Assembly: GCF_022581195.2 (NCBI RefSeq) | Contig: NC_061463.1 | Span: 3,410,001-3,474,000, forward strand | Length of the DNA stretch: 64,000 bases | Direction of reading: 5' to 3' | DNA from: Helicoverpa zea | Taxonomy: Eukaryota > Arthropoda > Insecta > Lepidoptera > Noctuidae | Shown: positions 26,520 through 40,589 of the stretch, piece after piece | How the letters are laid out: each line of letters opens with the position of its first letter | How positions within the stretch are numbered: position 1 is the first letter of the stretch | Notes under the pieces: model-generated | What the model was told of the DNA's origin: nothing | The model's input: the letters and a program-made list of their open reading frames with translations, nothing else | Databases searched by the model: none | Position numbers and translations under genes: made by a program

Positions 26520-26710
26520 TAGATAAGGCCAGTTTTCTTGAGGGAACTACTTCATATATCTGGATAAGAAGTGTCCCATGTATTTTCTGATGTATACGCT
26601 ATATTATTACCAAGTTTCATCAAAATCCCTTCAGCCGTTTGCGTGTGATAAGGTTACGAACATACAATAAATTACTCTCACAAACTTTCGCCGTTCTATT
26701 CGTATAATAT
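26520..26710 (+). repeat. Dispersed repeat, lepidopteran type
   Basis: It contains 'cttgagggaactacttcata', 'ttaccaagtttcatcaaaat' and cccttcagccgttt, followed by a run ending acaaactttcgcc. This wording recurs widely in lepidopteran introns as I know them and probably derives from a LINE 3' region. It shows no coding frame. Confidence 0.5.
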
Positions 26711-26955
26711 GTGTGTGATTATATTCAATATAAATATGTACCTATTTTTAGGTGTTACAATAAAAAAATACTTTCTTTTTACACTTTTTGCGAAGCAAAA
26801 ACTCCCTAACAAAATTTCAAGTAAGTAACTAAAAGAATTTTATGAAAACATCTCCAAGGATATTATGATAATAAAAATTCTCTAGAATATTAACAATCTT
26901 GTACAAGTGAACTACGTTGTAAAAGATCAACTTAACACTGCTGAATATACTTTAA

Positions 26956-27357
26956 GAGTATCCTGCAGACTACAGACTAAATAGTTGGCCGACAGTCGAC
27001 CCATCATCCTCCTCCGGGCCCTTTCCCAACTATGTTGGGGTCGGCTTCCATTCTAACCAGATGCGGCTAAGTACCAGTGTTTTACAAGGAGCGACTGCTT
27101 ATCTGACCTCCTCAGTCCAGTTACCCGGGCAACCCAATACCTCTTGGTCAGACTGGTGTCGAGACTTGCTTTACAGTTGACTTAGGTACTTTACGGTTGA
27201 CAAAAGAAAATTTTGATTCCACTCAAAGTAGGTATGCAATCGGACTGATTCCGGCTAAATACCTGATCTTTGTAATATGCGTTCTACCATTCATCTTCAT
27301 ACTGATTTATGAGCCTAAACAAAGTATCGGCCGACTAAAAATTTGCAGTATGCTCTC
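26956..27357. mobile_element. MITE family 'tagtcggccga', copy A, interrupted by a SINE
   Basis: The left end (gagtatcctgcagactacag ... agttggccgacag) and the right end, read in reverse (gagagcatactgcaaa ... tagtcggccgatac), are the same ends seen in copies at 50303 and 54084. The right interior (catcttcatactgattta, read in reverse) matches the left interior of copy 54084, so the copies are in opposite orientation. The element is split by the SINE at 27001-27172. Confidence 0.7.
27001..27172 (-). repeat. SINE type A, 5'-truncated, nested in a MITE
   Basis: Read on the minus strand it has ggttgcccgggtaactgg, gtaaaacactggtactta, gttagaatggaagccgaccc and a tail ending ggaggaggatgat. Nine-base flanks, acagtcgac (26992-27000) and acagttgac (27173-27181), differ by one base and look like an aged target duplication in the host MITE. 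Confidence 0.7.
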
Positions 27358-30300
27358 AACCTTTGTAAAACGTTCACAATGCTGGCAAACTATGCATTGA
27401 GCGGACACGGCAAACTTATCGATCGTCCGCACGACGAAACTTTGTTGAATCGGCCCTCTTAACATATTTTGTGACACGTAACCCTTTCAAAGTTCTTATT
27501 GGAACTGAATATTGATAGTAATGGCGCTGTTGGGTGTTTGTTTGTATTGTGAAATAATTTAGTTTCTAAGATTTACAAGCACATTGATCATTGTGTTTTT
27601 TTTTTCACATATTATTTTAATACACCGCATCTAAAGTGAAGGTACAGATTCTAAGAATTTTGTCAACCAAAAAATAAAAATCGAATGTATAAATAGATGA
27701 AACGACATTTTTTCCTTTTGAATCTATCTATCTATAACTTAGTTACCGTATTATTGTCTTTATATGAATTTTATATGCGTTATAAATATAGCTTATCTTC
27801 GCATGACTGAAAGACATTGTACACACACGTGTACATTTCACGCTTGACGGCTTTATTCAGAAAACTTTCCATAACACAATAGAAATACAATTCGGTACTT
27901 ACTAATAAGGTAAATATTGATTCTACTGAGAACAGTGTTATAATATTGTAAAGACTGGGCCTTTGGCATTATATAAAATGAAATCTTTTTACTTATTTTC
28001 TTGCTACATAACAAAAAATGCATGTTTAAATAAAAGCGTTTAAAAATGCATCTAAAAATGATTTTTTTTATAAAAAAAATAATCCCATAATTTTACGCAA
28101 ACGTGGTCTACGACAAATCAATTAAAAAAGCATCTTTTACATTAAAATTTAACAATTGAGTGCTACCCACCCTTTATTAACCCCAAAACATTACCAATAA
28201 TAAATCAAATACAAACCATAATTTCTCATTACACAGCTAACTATAAATCATTTAACTAGAAAATAGGCTAATATAGGCTTTGCTACAAGCGGCTGCCGAA
28301 CGGCCTTAGGCTAAAATAATGTCAATAGCAGATTATTGTTATTTATATTGAAACAGTGAAACTAAGCTTTAGTTTGCTGACTCATTGGCTTGTAAACTTG
28401 TCGTTTGTGTTTGTCAAATAAAATTGTCCGGTATCCAGAATACAGTATTTAGACATATTATTTTTCATCTCAGAACATTAATAAAATAATGTATTTCCTT
28501 AAAGTTACAATGTATTCAACCGTAATTAAACAAAACTAAAAATAACAGTTAATAATAATTAATTTCCTTTTACTCGCATTACAAATAACCAAAGAGTTAA
28601 TATTCAATTCCACGAGAAACACAAAAATAATAAAACTGAATCCTTCATACCTGAAACTATTTGCCTATTATATATATAATATCATTGATTTGCCTATCAA
28701 ACGAAACCAAACAGATCAAACGAATCCAAAACAGCATAACCACGAAATACCAAAAACTGTCACCATTCGAATATTTCTGCTCAAAACCCAACAGATATAA
28801 CCATAATAAATACATATAACGTAGAGTACTCTATTCGATGAAACAAATCGAATTTGCGTCACAACGAATATATAAAGTTGAATGCAATGGCTTTTCGCGA
28901 GTACGCGCATATTACATGAACATATTCAATATAAGAATTTAGATTGAGTGTAATGCCACTTGAAAGTCAATTTTCTGTGAACGACGTCTTTATTCTCGTG
29001 TTTTTGAAAGTGTAGACAATTATGGGGGAGCTTTTTTTATTTATTTCCACGAAGTAGCAGGTTTTAGAATTTATTATGAATGTGAAATGTATTTTTCAAG
29101 CTGTTTTACCTGTAACGTGGTAAAAAGACGTAACAATATAAAGGAACGAATACTGTAGCTACATAAGAACGATTTTTAGGTCTAACTTTATATATTGTTC
29201 AAGATATAGGCCCAGCAAATTAATATCCGCGCTTAAATTGAAATATGACGTAACGTATGCCCAAGTTTCTGGGAGTTGTCGAACAAATTCCCAATTCACT
29301 AATAAGCCTACACGTGTAGCGAATTAAAATCGCAGCAGCGTTCGCTAAACTGCACATTTTTACGAGTTAAACTTGGCGCCGTGTTTCGCCTGGCCTAATT
29401 AACAAAGTTCCTGATTAACCCTTATTAAAATAAAATTTGGCGGGAACCGGCCCGAGGGCGTACCATCAGCGCGCTAAGTTTATTTCACGAGAAAATAAAC
29501 TACGTACTCACATTTTGTAAAGTCGCAATCTGTATTTTCACTTTAAGAGATCTCTCTTGCTTATAAGCCATTGGGTGGGGGCGTGTAGCAAGCGGGTGAA
29601 GGGAGCGATTTATTAAATAAATTCAGACCCCTCTATGAAGACTACTATTAAGAACATTTTTTATAGTTATAGACATAATATCGCGGCTGTTTTTTCAGAG
29701 AGCTATGCTGCTAGGTGGTAATCAAAAAACAAAGTTCCTGTGTGTCACTCGGTTTAAGAGACCAAACTATGTAATTCGAGGTAACAACCTAAGGCAGTGG
29801 TGTGAAAACGCTCACGCCCATGTCTTGGACGATCTCCCTTACAATATTGCGAATCGCAGCAATCTTCTTCGCTTTGAAATTGTTTGTGATTACAGCTGTT
29901 TGTGTTGAGACGAGGTGTAATTTCGCTTCCTATCAGTATCGCCGGCTTCTTACGTTTGTTTTATATTAAAAACGCCTCCGGTGTTGCCAGTCCACACGAT
30001 TTCTCCCAAATTCGGTGCAGTCATCCATGCTTGGTTTCCTGTTAGAGTTTTCTACCAATTGATTTGTCGGTTTGCTTATGTGAAGCCAGCGAAGTGTAGT
30101 TCTGAAGAATGGGGAGTTTGGGGTGAAAGTTATTTTTATTTTACACGACTGGCCATAAAAAGTGCTTTTTGTTGTTGTTGATTTTCGATGGTTCAGATTT
30201 ATTTATAGCCTCTTTAATGTCTTACAGCAGATTCATAATACGTAACAAGAAATGTTAAATGTGTATTAAAATTTGAATAAGCATTTCTTTAACACTACAA

Positions 30301-30567
30301 ATCACCAAAAAACAAAACTTTTACTCTAACCAACAAACAATAGTGTTTCAATTTTAAAGTAGTACCATATATTGTGCACAAAAGTCCGTTGCATTGCATC
30401 CCAGAGGCACCATACGTACTCCTACAGTGACGTGCATCGCCGCGGGAGATCTTTGTCAATCTGACGTCTGACGTCTGACAGCCGTCACGGCCATATGGGT
30501 TAGTAATGAGCCCATTACTGCACCAATGAGCTCGAATTATCGATTAAGTTTGCTGATGTTGGACGGT

Positions 30568-30790
30568 TAAGGCCCGGTTGTTCGTAAGTTACGGTAAAGT
30601 TAAAGTTAAAATTTGACCGATGTCAATTTTGACCACGGTAAATTTGACGTTTTGATTATGAAATTTTAACGTTCGTAAAGCTAATTGATACTTCAACAAC
30701 GCTTTTTTGAATTTAAACCCTGTTAATTTTACTGTAACTACAATTTAACCCTAACCTTGACTTAACTGAGCTTCGAACAACCGGGCCTAA
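30568..30790. mobile_element. PIF/Harbinger-like MITE, 217 bp, TAA target duplication
   Basis: The element 30571-30787 has inverted ends, ggcccggttgttcg and cgaacaaccgggcc (14 bp perfect). Related sequence continues inward: repeated 'aaagttaaagttaa' units on the left, 'aatttaaccctaacc' on the right. It is flanked by taa at 30568-30570 and 30788-30790. The three-base TAA duplication with GGCCC-type ends is what PIF/Harbinger elements show. There is no coding capacity. Confidence 0.75.
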
Positions 30791-30811
30791 GAAGCTGAAA
30801 CAAATGAAGCT

Positions 30812-30847
30812 CAATTCTAAAACCAACCTAGTGGTTGGTTAGAATTG
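30812..30847. repeat. Short hairpin
   Basis: The arms caattctaaaaccaacc and ggttggttagaattg pair, with a two-base bulge and a four-base loop. No U-run follows. Its function is unknown and it may be incidental. Confidence 0.45.
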
Positions 30848-32575
30848 AATTGATTATTTTGTAATATTGATCTTATTTTTCTTTTTACACTAGGATATGA
30901 GACATAAAGGTAAGGTTTGGTATTTTTTAATTCAGCAATACATATCTAAAGGTATAGGTATAAAGTAGCAGGTTATGTGGGTGTTTAATTACGAGTAGGT
31001 GTATACAATAATTAAACACACGGTGGTTATTTTAACACGGGTGCATGACATTTAACAATAATTAACCTTTGAATTTCCTAAAGCCCAGGTTTCGCTTTGT
31101 CAATAAAATATATTCAAGATCTTTTGGCTGCAATACAACGAACACAATTTGCGAAGTCGACAAAATTTCAACCCATAGAAATTGTTATTCGTCAAAATTT
31201 CGACGTTCGAACTGAAAGTTTTGCAAGATTTACTTAATTGTATCATCCGACAGGCGTAGGACCTTGAAAAACGGAATGAAGTCCATCCGAACAAGTCGAG
31301 ACTTTGTGAATTATTAAATTTCGTACGCTTCAGAACAAAAAATATTGTTTTGGAAGTTCAGAACAAGTTTCAAATCTGATAAAGGGCTTGACGTCTTTTT
31401 GCAAACCATGATGAGAGTTATAAGTAACATTTGGAATTGTAACAAAATACTGTGTATTTCGTTGATTTATGCTTGACTAAGTACCAGGGCTGCATTTATG
31501 AGTAGGCATTTCTTGTTGACTTCTCATTCATATTTTTTATCTACGATGGCGTATACCGCGATCTCCCCTAGCCACTTGCAGCCCTCTTTATGGACTTGAA
31601 GTGACTTTGAAAAATCGTCTTGATTTTCTCGCCGGTTTTTTCTCTGCCTTGTTTGTATAAAGAGGTTGAAATCATGAGACGAAATTGTGTCACGAAAATG
31701 TAATTACAAAATATATGCCAGTCTGTACATATACATTGCCGTATAACTAATAAGGGTGATATGTCTATTTTTGTGACAAGATAAATAAATCACTCATTAT
31801 ACTCGAAAATGAACGAACTTCAAAAAGTACTTTTCCTTTAAAAACTGGAAAGATTGGTAAAAAGGAAAGATTTCATCAATTCCTTCGAGGAGTACCTAAT
31901 AAGACTCTTATGTCTCCAATCTCATTATTAATCTGCGGGGCACATGTAAAATTTCCCTTTTTATTGACTCAAAGGAATGGTAAGACGCGTCACTGAATAA
32001 ATTCAATTTAGAAGAAGTAAGAAAAAAAAGGAAATCCCTAGCGTATTCATTAAAAAATCAAGCATATTTGATCCAAATTAAAGCGCTCTCCGTGGCTGAG
32101 CTCTGTTCTCGTTTGGTGTCGTAGAGTGCTCTCGAGACACCGCCTGCAAGGAGACACTAGTGTAGTGTCGCGACACTTAGGATTATGAGACGCGATGTTC
32201 TTATGTTTTAATTAGTTCGCGTCTTTCGGCGCAGCTGTCATATAAATGCCCTGTGAAAATACCTTCTATAAAAGATAGTATATACCACATTTTACCAGTT
32301 TTAGAGGTTAATTACACAGAAAAAAGCGGGTTTTTCTACAGCAAAATGATAAACATCTGCTCATACAAGCCCAGTACAGCTTATCTGACGTTCAGCTCGC
32401 TTCAAATGCAATTCACATAGAGTTTGAAGCGAAATACTTTTCTGTTACTTGTCGTTTCCTATGTTACACGTCCGTGCACAAAAATAGACTCGCTTTAACA
32501 ACAAACATTTTTAATAACGCTGTGTAAATTCTTATGTTTTGTTTTGCATTCCACGTGAAATATTTTAGACAAAAT

Positions 32576-32792
32576 GTTGTCTTAATGTACTAAGTATATC
32601 TTGGACACCAATGGCTGATAAAAAAAGGTGAAGGAAAACATCATGAGGAAACCTGGACTATAAAGTCTGAAATCACCAACCCGCTTTGAGCAAGCGTGGT
32701 GATTAGTGCTCAATCCTTCTCCGTGTGAGAGGAGGCCTGTGCCCAGCAGTGGGACGATAAGGCTGTAACAGTAACAGGAACAGTTGTCTTAA
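32576..32792 (+). repeat. SINE type B, 5'-truncated, with target duplication
   Basis: The sequence runs from ctaagtatatcttggacacc through ggtgaaggaaaacatcatga and caccaacccgctttgagcaa to gcccagcagtgggacgataa, ending in a (gtaaca)n-like tail. It is the same subfamily as the full copy at 56873-57184. The flanks 32576-32585 and 32783-32792 both read gttgtcttaa. The tRNA head is missing. Confidence 0.85.
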
Positions 32793-35700
32793 ATATTATA
32801 TTTAATGAAAAGTTCAAGCTTATTTATTGGAACCCAATCAAAATGAGTTTTGCTGAATAAGAAGCTGTATTTGGTGAATAATTATTAAATCTTATCATAG
32901 TCAAACAATGACATAATTCGGTTTGGTAATTAATTTGTGAGGGATGTTTTCAATTAAAGTGTTTCTTTATAAAGTTTATGTTAGCTTGCCAATATAAATT
33001 AATGTTGCGGATAAATCGTAGCATCAACTTAAAGTAAATCTAATATGAATATTTCACGAAACTTGCTTTGATCTGTAACGGTTATTTTGAAATTAAAATA
33101 CAAAGTTTTTGAATTGTTTAAACATTCATTATTTTGATCGGCCATTTTTGTTTTTAATTTTGACGTTTTTTAAGACTAAAACAGGCACGAGATTATTATA
33201 AAACTGGGTCTCAAAAAGTACTATTTTTAGTCCTAGGTCCAGGGTCTCGACCCAAGTTAATGGTTTTATTTTATTGTAGGTAGCAATAAGGTCGCTAGGT
33301 TTTCAAAAAGTCATTTACTTTATGAAAAATTATCACGTCAAATACGACATAGAAAATTTCCTAAATCTCCTTGATTCTTAACAAAAAATAAATGGTGCGG
33401 TCGATATATTTGTCCCCATGTTTCCTTCGGCCGCACTTGAATCAACTTGTATGAGTTGTTGAAACTTTGTTCCAAGTTCCATGTATTTGGGTCAGACAAG
33501 TAACGAGATGTTGGCTTTCTTTAATATTATGTACTGTATCTGTTACTTGTATTGTATAATGTGTATTTTGGAGTCGGTGCTTGTTATAAGTAGGTATGAA
33601 GTTAACGATGTTCTATGTATCAAGTTTAAAGTATTCTTTAATTCGTATAAAATAAGCATAACTTTATAAAAGCATATCAAAAATTAAAAATCTTTGTTTT
33701 TATACGTCTAACGGGATAGAGTACAAATACATAACATTTTTCCTTGGACTATTGGTACGTGACTTTGCTACGAGTCACATAATGGAAAAAAGATAAATAC
33801 TCCAAGCTAAGCAAGCACTTAGGTTGTAATTCTAGAACAAAGAAAAAGGTTTTATTTGAAACATTTTACTTTATCCCCCACAGAAAAACCGCTGCCTCCA
33901 CTAAAAAAGTGAACCGCAAAAATCTATCTAAAGAACACTAATGAGACAGACTTAAGCAAAAACTGTGAAACCAGCAAGAAAGTACTGAATAACCTAAAAC
34001 GTTATACCAAGATGAAACGAAAAAATATATATTCAAGCGAAAAACTAAGAGATTACAAGTCGCACAATAATTCCAAGACTCTGAAAAAAAATCGTCCAAC
34101 GACAAAAGCGAGGGAATGAAATAAAACGCCATTGTGGACCGTACCTACGTTTCGCTGAACTTCAAATGGATATTTCTATTTAAACTTTAAATTAAACAAC
34201 AACAGCTAAAAATTAACACTACGTTTTAAATTAATTCGACGTCCGTCTCGATGGTACAGTCGAGTGCAATCCCCTTTTTTGTTATATATAAAGCTGTCTT
34301 CCGACGGCTAGTTAACACTATCTCAGAGACCAGACATGGTACAGTCGCGTACAATTGCGATTTCTCCTCGTGTGCCACGTTCGTACTGTCAGGCACATAC
34401 GGGGTGAAATCGTATTGAGATTTTTATAAAAATCATTACTATTCCAATGTGGAAATTATGTGGTCAGCTTCTGGAATCAATTTGTTTCTCTGGGGATAAG
34501 TATTAACTTATTTTTCGAATTAAACTTTATGGTAATTGGACAACGTATGCTACGGATTCAAAAAATATTTAAAGTAAAAATTAAGAAAATATTGGAACAT
34601 TCGTATGTGAAATAAAGTTAAGGGTTCTGTGTTCTGTTTATACATATTACCTGTTAATCACTTTACAGTACCTACGTAAGACAGGGAAAACTTTATATAT
34701 TTTTTATGGATACCTACTTTTTAAGGATGACTAAATATTTAAATACACATCTTTTTAATGCACTTTAATTTTTTAACACATTATCATAAAACTATTTCAG
34801 AGGTACGTTAAATAATCTTCTCAAGAAGATTGGTAATAACAGTTGTTTCTACCAATTAAAATGCAAATACAATTAAAAAAAACAACGAACCGATTAAACA
34901 ACACTTTGAAACATACATTACCTATTATTTTAACCCTTAAACTATAAAACAAGCGTTTATAATTTACATATTAGACAGGAGAGTTGCCACAACAAATAAT
35001 TAGTATTCCTACCGTATTCTGTGCTAAACAGCTATCGTTATAACTTTTCTACTGAAACAGTAATATTATTATTGTTATTGTATTGTATGGATTGTAATAT
35101 TTATATACCTAATGGATCGGTATTTTTACTTCAAAATTGTACTTTCCTTAAGCTACATGGCAGAAAGTCTTTTAATTAGTAATTTATTATTGAGTTTTAA
35201 TTGAATCGCTTATTGTAATTCACATTCATGGTCTATTCATTTATTTACTTATAAGTTAATCTCAATGTCAAAATAAACAGCCGAAAAGTTTTAATATGCA
35301 TTTTACCTATTTTTTTTATTTCAAATCATTAACTTTCAATTTGAAATGTTGTTTCTACTCTTTCTGACAACGTAAAATGCAATGAATTAACAAACAAAAA
35401 ATATTTAGTTTAAGCATAAACCTTTCATAAAAAAAGCTTTTTAAACAATGCACGCGTAATCGCAAGGTTGATATAATTTCAACACACAATGTCCGTAAAA
35501 TATCATAAAAGATCATTCAATTTTCATAAATTGATCAGCCATTATGTATCTTTTATCGATTTAAATTGGCAAACCGACAATTGAGTAGTGAACATGACTA
35601 TATTTAACCGTAATTTATTGTATTTTCAGCTCAAATGTAAATGCTTAATGAAGTAAAATGCTTTAAATGTTTGTTGACAGGCTTGATACGGTATCTCTTC

Positions 35701-37078
35701 TAAATTAATATACCTTTTGTTTAAACGCGGACAATAGTTTTTGTGAATTAAAAAGTAATTAGTCCATCTTTTAGATGACCTTAAAATAACAGATACGTCT
35801 TTTTTCTCTTCTCTCGGAAACAAATAACAACGAAGATACAACACGATTGAATTTTGTGTTACGTCACTTCTAAGTACAAATTTTGCATAAACGTGACGTC
35901 ACGAGCCCCCACTCTCAATTTTTTTGCGTTATTTCTTAGGAAATATTTTTTTGTTAGAATAAAAAATACGCGTTCAATATTTTTTGCCAATATAAAACGC
36001 GGACTAATTACCTCAAGAATGACTATTTTTTAACTCTGTTGTCTATTACAAGTTCAGCATAAAATCTTGAGCTAGTTATAAAGGCATTCAACTCGAATTC
36101 CCTTCGCACTACTCGGCATACAAAACGCCATTTCACAAAGGAAATAAAAGATCTTTTCATATAACACTTGTGAGCGCGATTGTACCTATCTAAGGCGCAA
36201 GCGACGCGTCTCGGGGGTAATGAAAAGAAGTTGTCCCTTATAACAGAAGCTTGTATTTCCGGTTTAGTTTGTTTAAAAAAAAAGTAAAGAAAATTAAACA
36301 TCTGATGCAGATCTTAGACTTCTACTTTACCCAGGCTTGGGCCCTTACCATAAAAAAAACATGTTTTTTTTTTATAAACGTCCAAATATTATGATCAGTA
36401 AAAATCAATATTGAAGAACTTTGAGGCACTTGCCTAACCCACAATGGAACCCGCATAGTTGTTTTTGAGATATAAAATGTTGACCACTTCTTAATACAAA
36501 TAAGAACAAATTCATTCAAAATCTACCTTGACAAATAAATGCTTATTCTATATCCTTTATATATTATTGTTAGACATCGACAAAAAAATATATAATTCCC
36601 AAAGATCCGATAAAGAAAAAATCCAATATGTTCGTGTTACCAAACAAAATATACACTGATCATTTCGCCATACATTATAAGATTGTCGGTTTTCTTTGGC
36701 AGCACAAAATGGTAAACCTACGGCGATGCTAAGCTTATTTATCGACACACGTATGCTTTCAGACCGAATGTTTCTTCAGAATAATCTAATATCAACAATG
36801 GTATTAGGTTCGTGGTACCCCGTATCATGTTTGGACAGGAAAAGGTAGATGTCGCGCAAAACGTCAGTCACAGTTTGATTTGGATGTAGTAATGCTTTAA
36901 TATTTAATACTTTTATTATTTTTTGTGGTCGTTTTTCGTAGAAATGATACGTTAGTAATATTCTGGGAATTTTAATTTTGACCCAAATTTTCTGAGCATT
37001 ACCGTCAGTTGTGGTTGTCATTTGTTGTTAATTAGATTCTATAACTGGAATATGACGAAAAAACTGTTTTCATTTGCT

Positions 37079-37192
37079 TAGCCTTTTCCCAATAACATAG
37101 AGCAACTGCCTTCAAGACCCCCTTAACCCAGTTACCCGGGCAACCCCATACCCCTTCATAAGACTAACTTTCTGGCTTCTTACGCCTGTTAA
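37079..37192 (-). repeat. SINE type A fragment, diverged
   Basis: The minus strand contains gtaagaagccagaaagttag, ggggttgcccgggtaactgg and attgggaaaaggct. The segment carrying the 'aagcactggtactcagct' motif is lost. No target duplication was found. Confidence 0.65.
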
Positions 37193-39384
37193 GATGCACA
37201 AATGACAGACGATACACAATTTGAATTTCCTTTGATAGTCACCCATCCACCGAACAACCGCGCCAAGTGTTGCTTAACCTCGTATTGCTGTTACGTATCC
37301 ACGCTCGAAATTTCCTAATAAACCCTTACATAAATAAAGAGATGTTTCATCGTAATAAATGGCTTCTCGAAGGATCATTACACAATGTGCTTCGGCTTTT
37401 CGCATGTCATTGAGCACAATCAACAGGTACGATACTCTTTACTAGCGTCTATTGTGAGCGTTATTTATGCCTACAGACTTGAGAGGAATTTAACCTATCA
37501 AGCATGTTTATAAAGTAGGATATGATTACGAGTTCTTGAAATACATCCGCTGTTTCTTCACTTTTTTTTAAAGGTATGTCTTTGTAGTTTCTATTCCGAC
37601 GTTATATTCTATTCAACTCTTTCAAGTCAGTTCTTTTGTTTTACAAACACCTGCAACATATATGTCGTCAAAACAATCTTAATCCAAAAAAAAAGAATCA
37701 TCCAAATCCAGTTACCAATCCAAATTGATCACCATAATTCGGGAATTGAGAGACCGAACCCCTTAGCCGTACCTTCACCGTCACAGATAACATAATACAG
37801 TACATATATAAATAACAAAGAGCTACATTATCCAATTTGTCCCATCAGACGTACAAATGTACAATATATACATGTACAAAGCAATGAGACGGAGTATCGG
37901 TAAGCCTACAATTGAGTTACACCCTCTGTAAGAAAACATTGGACGAGTTCACGCATAACTATATTTCCTTTCATAAAACTAAGTTTGTTGTCAATCTTTT
38001 GACTTAGAATTACGTTAGCTTCTGTTGTTTTGCTATTATCGAGTTTTCTAGTTTGTGTATTAGCTGTAAATATTGTTTTGTGTGTGTGGGTGGCGAGTTC
38101 CTTAGGGATGTCGGCACGTTTATGGAGAACCCAAAGGCCTTTTTAGGAGATGTCAAATTATGAGAATTGACCCTCTGGCTTAATGTGTTAGCTATGTTTT
38201 GATAGGTCGCTCGCAATGATAGAAGCTTGTTCTTATGTTTTAAAAGAATAGCGAGGAATAGTTTTAGCACGGAGAAGACTTATTCTATTCAATGTACTTA
38301 CGTGCACGGTAGAATAAAATATTGAATTCGAATCTGTCTTTGCTCGAGAAGAATACCTAAACATTAGAATATTTTGAAGACAAGCGAGCAGCTTACCTTT
38401 TAAATAAACATTATTTGATTTTTACTGAATATAAAATTAATCCACCAAACTTGACCTATTTTAAGTAGGTATACCTTAGCGTCAGCACAGACAAAGCAGT
38501 GTACATAGAACACAGAATTAACACCAAGAACTATTAAATGTGTTACAATATTGCCCGAAAATGTTATATATAAATTCAAATAAAGGCTGCCGGCGCAGCT
38601 GGGAGAGCCGGGCATGTTGCCTGTCAGACGTGGGTGTGGCCCGGACAACCCCGGGATTATTAGACCGGGTCAACCTCCCGATCTGAGACCAGATATTAAG
38701 CTACCGCATGGACGTTCTAAACTTGAAATATTTGCCGAGTAAATAGGTTGGATGTCATTAATTTATTGTGAGGAACGTTCTGAGGATGAGGTTCTAAATT
38801 CAAAGTTTTTTTTTTTAACATTGATTCGATATACAATGAATGTATGGGGTTTGGTTGCCAGCAATTTAATAAAGTTCCATTAAGTCTGGTAAAGTTGCCT
38901 AATCGTAATTAATATGATACTTCATTGTACAGCAAAAATATGTTTTTTGATATACATATCATGTCCTACAATAAAATACGAAATAAAAACTATGACATGT
39001 ATAAAATTATGCTATGTTTAGTTAAAACATGGCAGTTAGTGCTTTTGATTTTGAAAAACATTTTGTAATATTTCGTTTCGTAATAAAATGTTTTATGTTC
39101 TATTATTATGCTAATTTCTAAGCCAAGGGATGCTGAGTACTTAAGCTACCCCGGTGGGTATTATTTACCTCATTATGGTTATGAGATTACTCATGAGAGA
39201 CAAAACAAAAGATATTTTTATAATAAATAAATAAAAGTTTTAATATAATTTAATTTTGTCTGGCCAAATTAGAAGCACGAAAGACTATAAATATATTTAG
39301 AGCAAATATTGTGTAGGAAGTCTTGTTATTTGGTGGATGCCGACTTCCCAATACCAATCCCCAATGCTGAAGTGTTGGCCCCAT

Positions 39385-39500
39385 TGAGTGAAACTTACAT
39401 TTGCTAGTTGACGGCAAAAGACATATACAGAATATCGAACTCTCGACTACCGATCGTCGCCCTAGCCGTTGGACTAAAACCACTTCGTATGTCAACACAT
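39385..39500 (-). repeat. Possible tRNA-derived SINE or tRNA pseudogene
   Basis: On the minus strand, tggttttagtccaacggcta resembles box A, and gagttcgatattc about 30 bases further on resembles box B. Box B departs from consensus at its last position and no tRNA cloverleaf can be drawn, so this is not a working tRNA. It may be the head of a SINE extending towards 39250. Confidence 0.35.
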
Positions 39501-40249
39501 CACACAGATTCTAATAAAAACACAAACAGCCCACAGAATCACAACGCCATAAACCTTTATTAATATTTGGGGTGTTTTGTATAATATATACGTATTACGG
39601 TATTACCCACCTTCTTATGATACGGGTCTTAACCTCGAAGTCAGGGAATTAACGCATACCTACCGTACGGAGTATGTTTGCATTAACGTTACCGTATCGC
39701 GTATGTACTTATGAAAATGTTTGCTCCGAAGATTTTCAAATTACCCAACAAGGACAATCTTGTATGGGAATTGGGTACATTTACATAAAAACATATATAT
39801 AAAAATTGTTGATTCGTTTCTATTTTGTGATTGGAATATTCATAATTATCTCTGCAAAATTTTGTGAAAGTATCGTTATTCGCCATTCAAATAAAAAATT
39901 GAATTGAATCAAGCTACTATATCTTTCAAAAGAAGAACGGCAGCTGCGTAGTTTATTTTAAAACTGGCCACTAAAAAGCTCTAAAGGAATAAACCTAACC
40001 AAATAAATGTTTCGTCTAAACCCAAACTCAATAAGCAACAGTTCGACCAACAAATAAATACATCGTACGTAACTAATGCACAAACGCTACACATACATTT
40101 TAGCTACCAAAAACAAATGAACGAATCGTACTCCCAACCAAGACTAGTCAATATACAAACGAATAAATGTCACCACAACATTGGCGCACCAACATTTTAG
40201 TCCAAGATTGGAGCCAAGTCCGCCATATTTTGAAATTCGTAATACAAAA

Positions 40250-40589
40250 ACCATCGCGGAATCCCATCTAATCTTACGAAGTAAGGAAATATGAGCGGAT
40301 ATGCCATAGTGCCGGTAGGTCAGGCGCCTTCTTCTAGGTCAAAGACGTACGGTGGGCATGACCTAAACCGATCAGTTACGAATGAACTAACGAGACGTTT
40401 GGCTTTCTTTGAGACAACTGTCAACGATTTTTGGTATAACAAAAAAAAATCAGGCCCAAAGAAGGTTCCTAGACCTCCGAAAACTCGCATTTTTTCGCGC
40501 TACTTTCTTAAGAGATTTTCCGTAATGGCACCTCCGCTAGTCACTTTGTTCTCCATGACAAAGACCATCGCGGAATCTCATCTAATCTT
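40250..40589 (+). repeat. 26-bp direct repeat enclosing 288 bp
   Basis: The copies at 40250-40275 and 40564-40589 match at 25 of 26 bases (accatcgcggaatc, then c or t, then catctaatctt). The enclosed sequence has an open frame of 115 codons with no recognisable family. A long target duplication around an insertion, or a local duplication, could explain it. Confidence 0.6.

Noticed and set aside
34247..34400. Two 'ggtacagtcg' motifs that looked like transposon ends
   Set aside because: They are in direct rather than inverted orientation, only about 12 bases are shared, and there is no target duplication.
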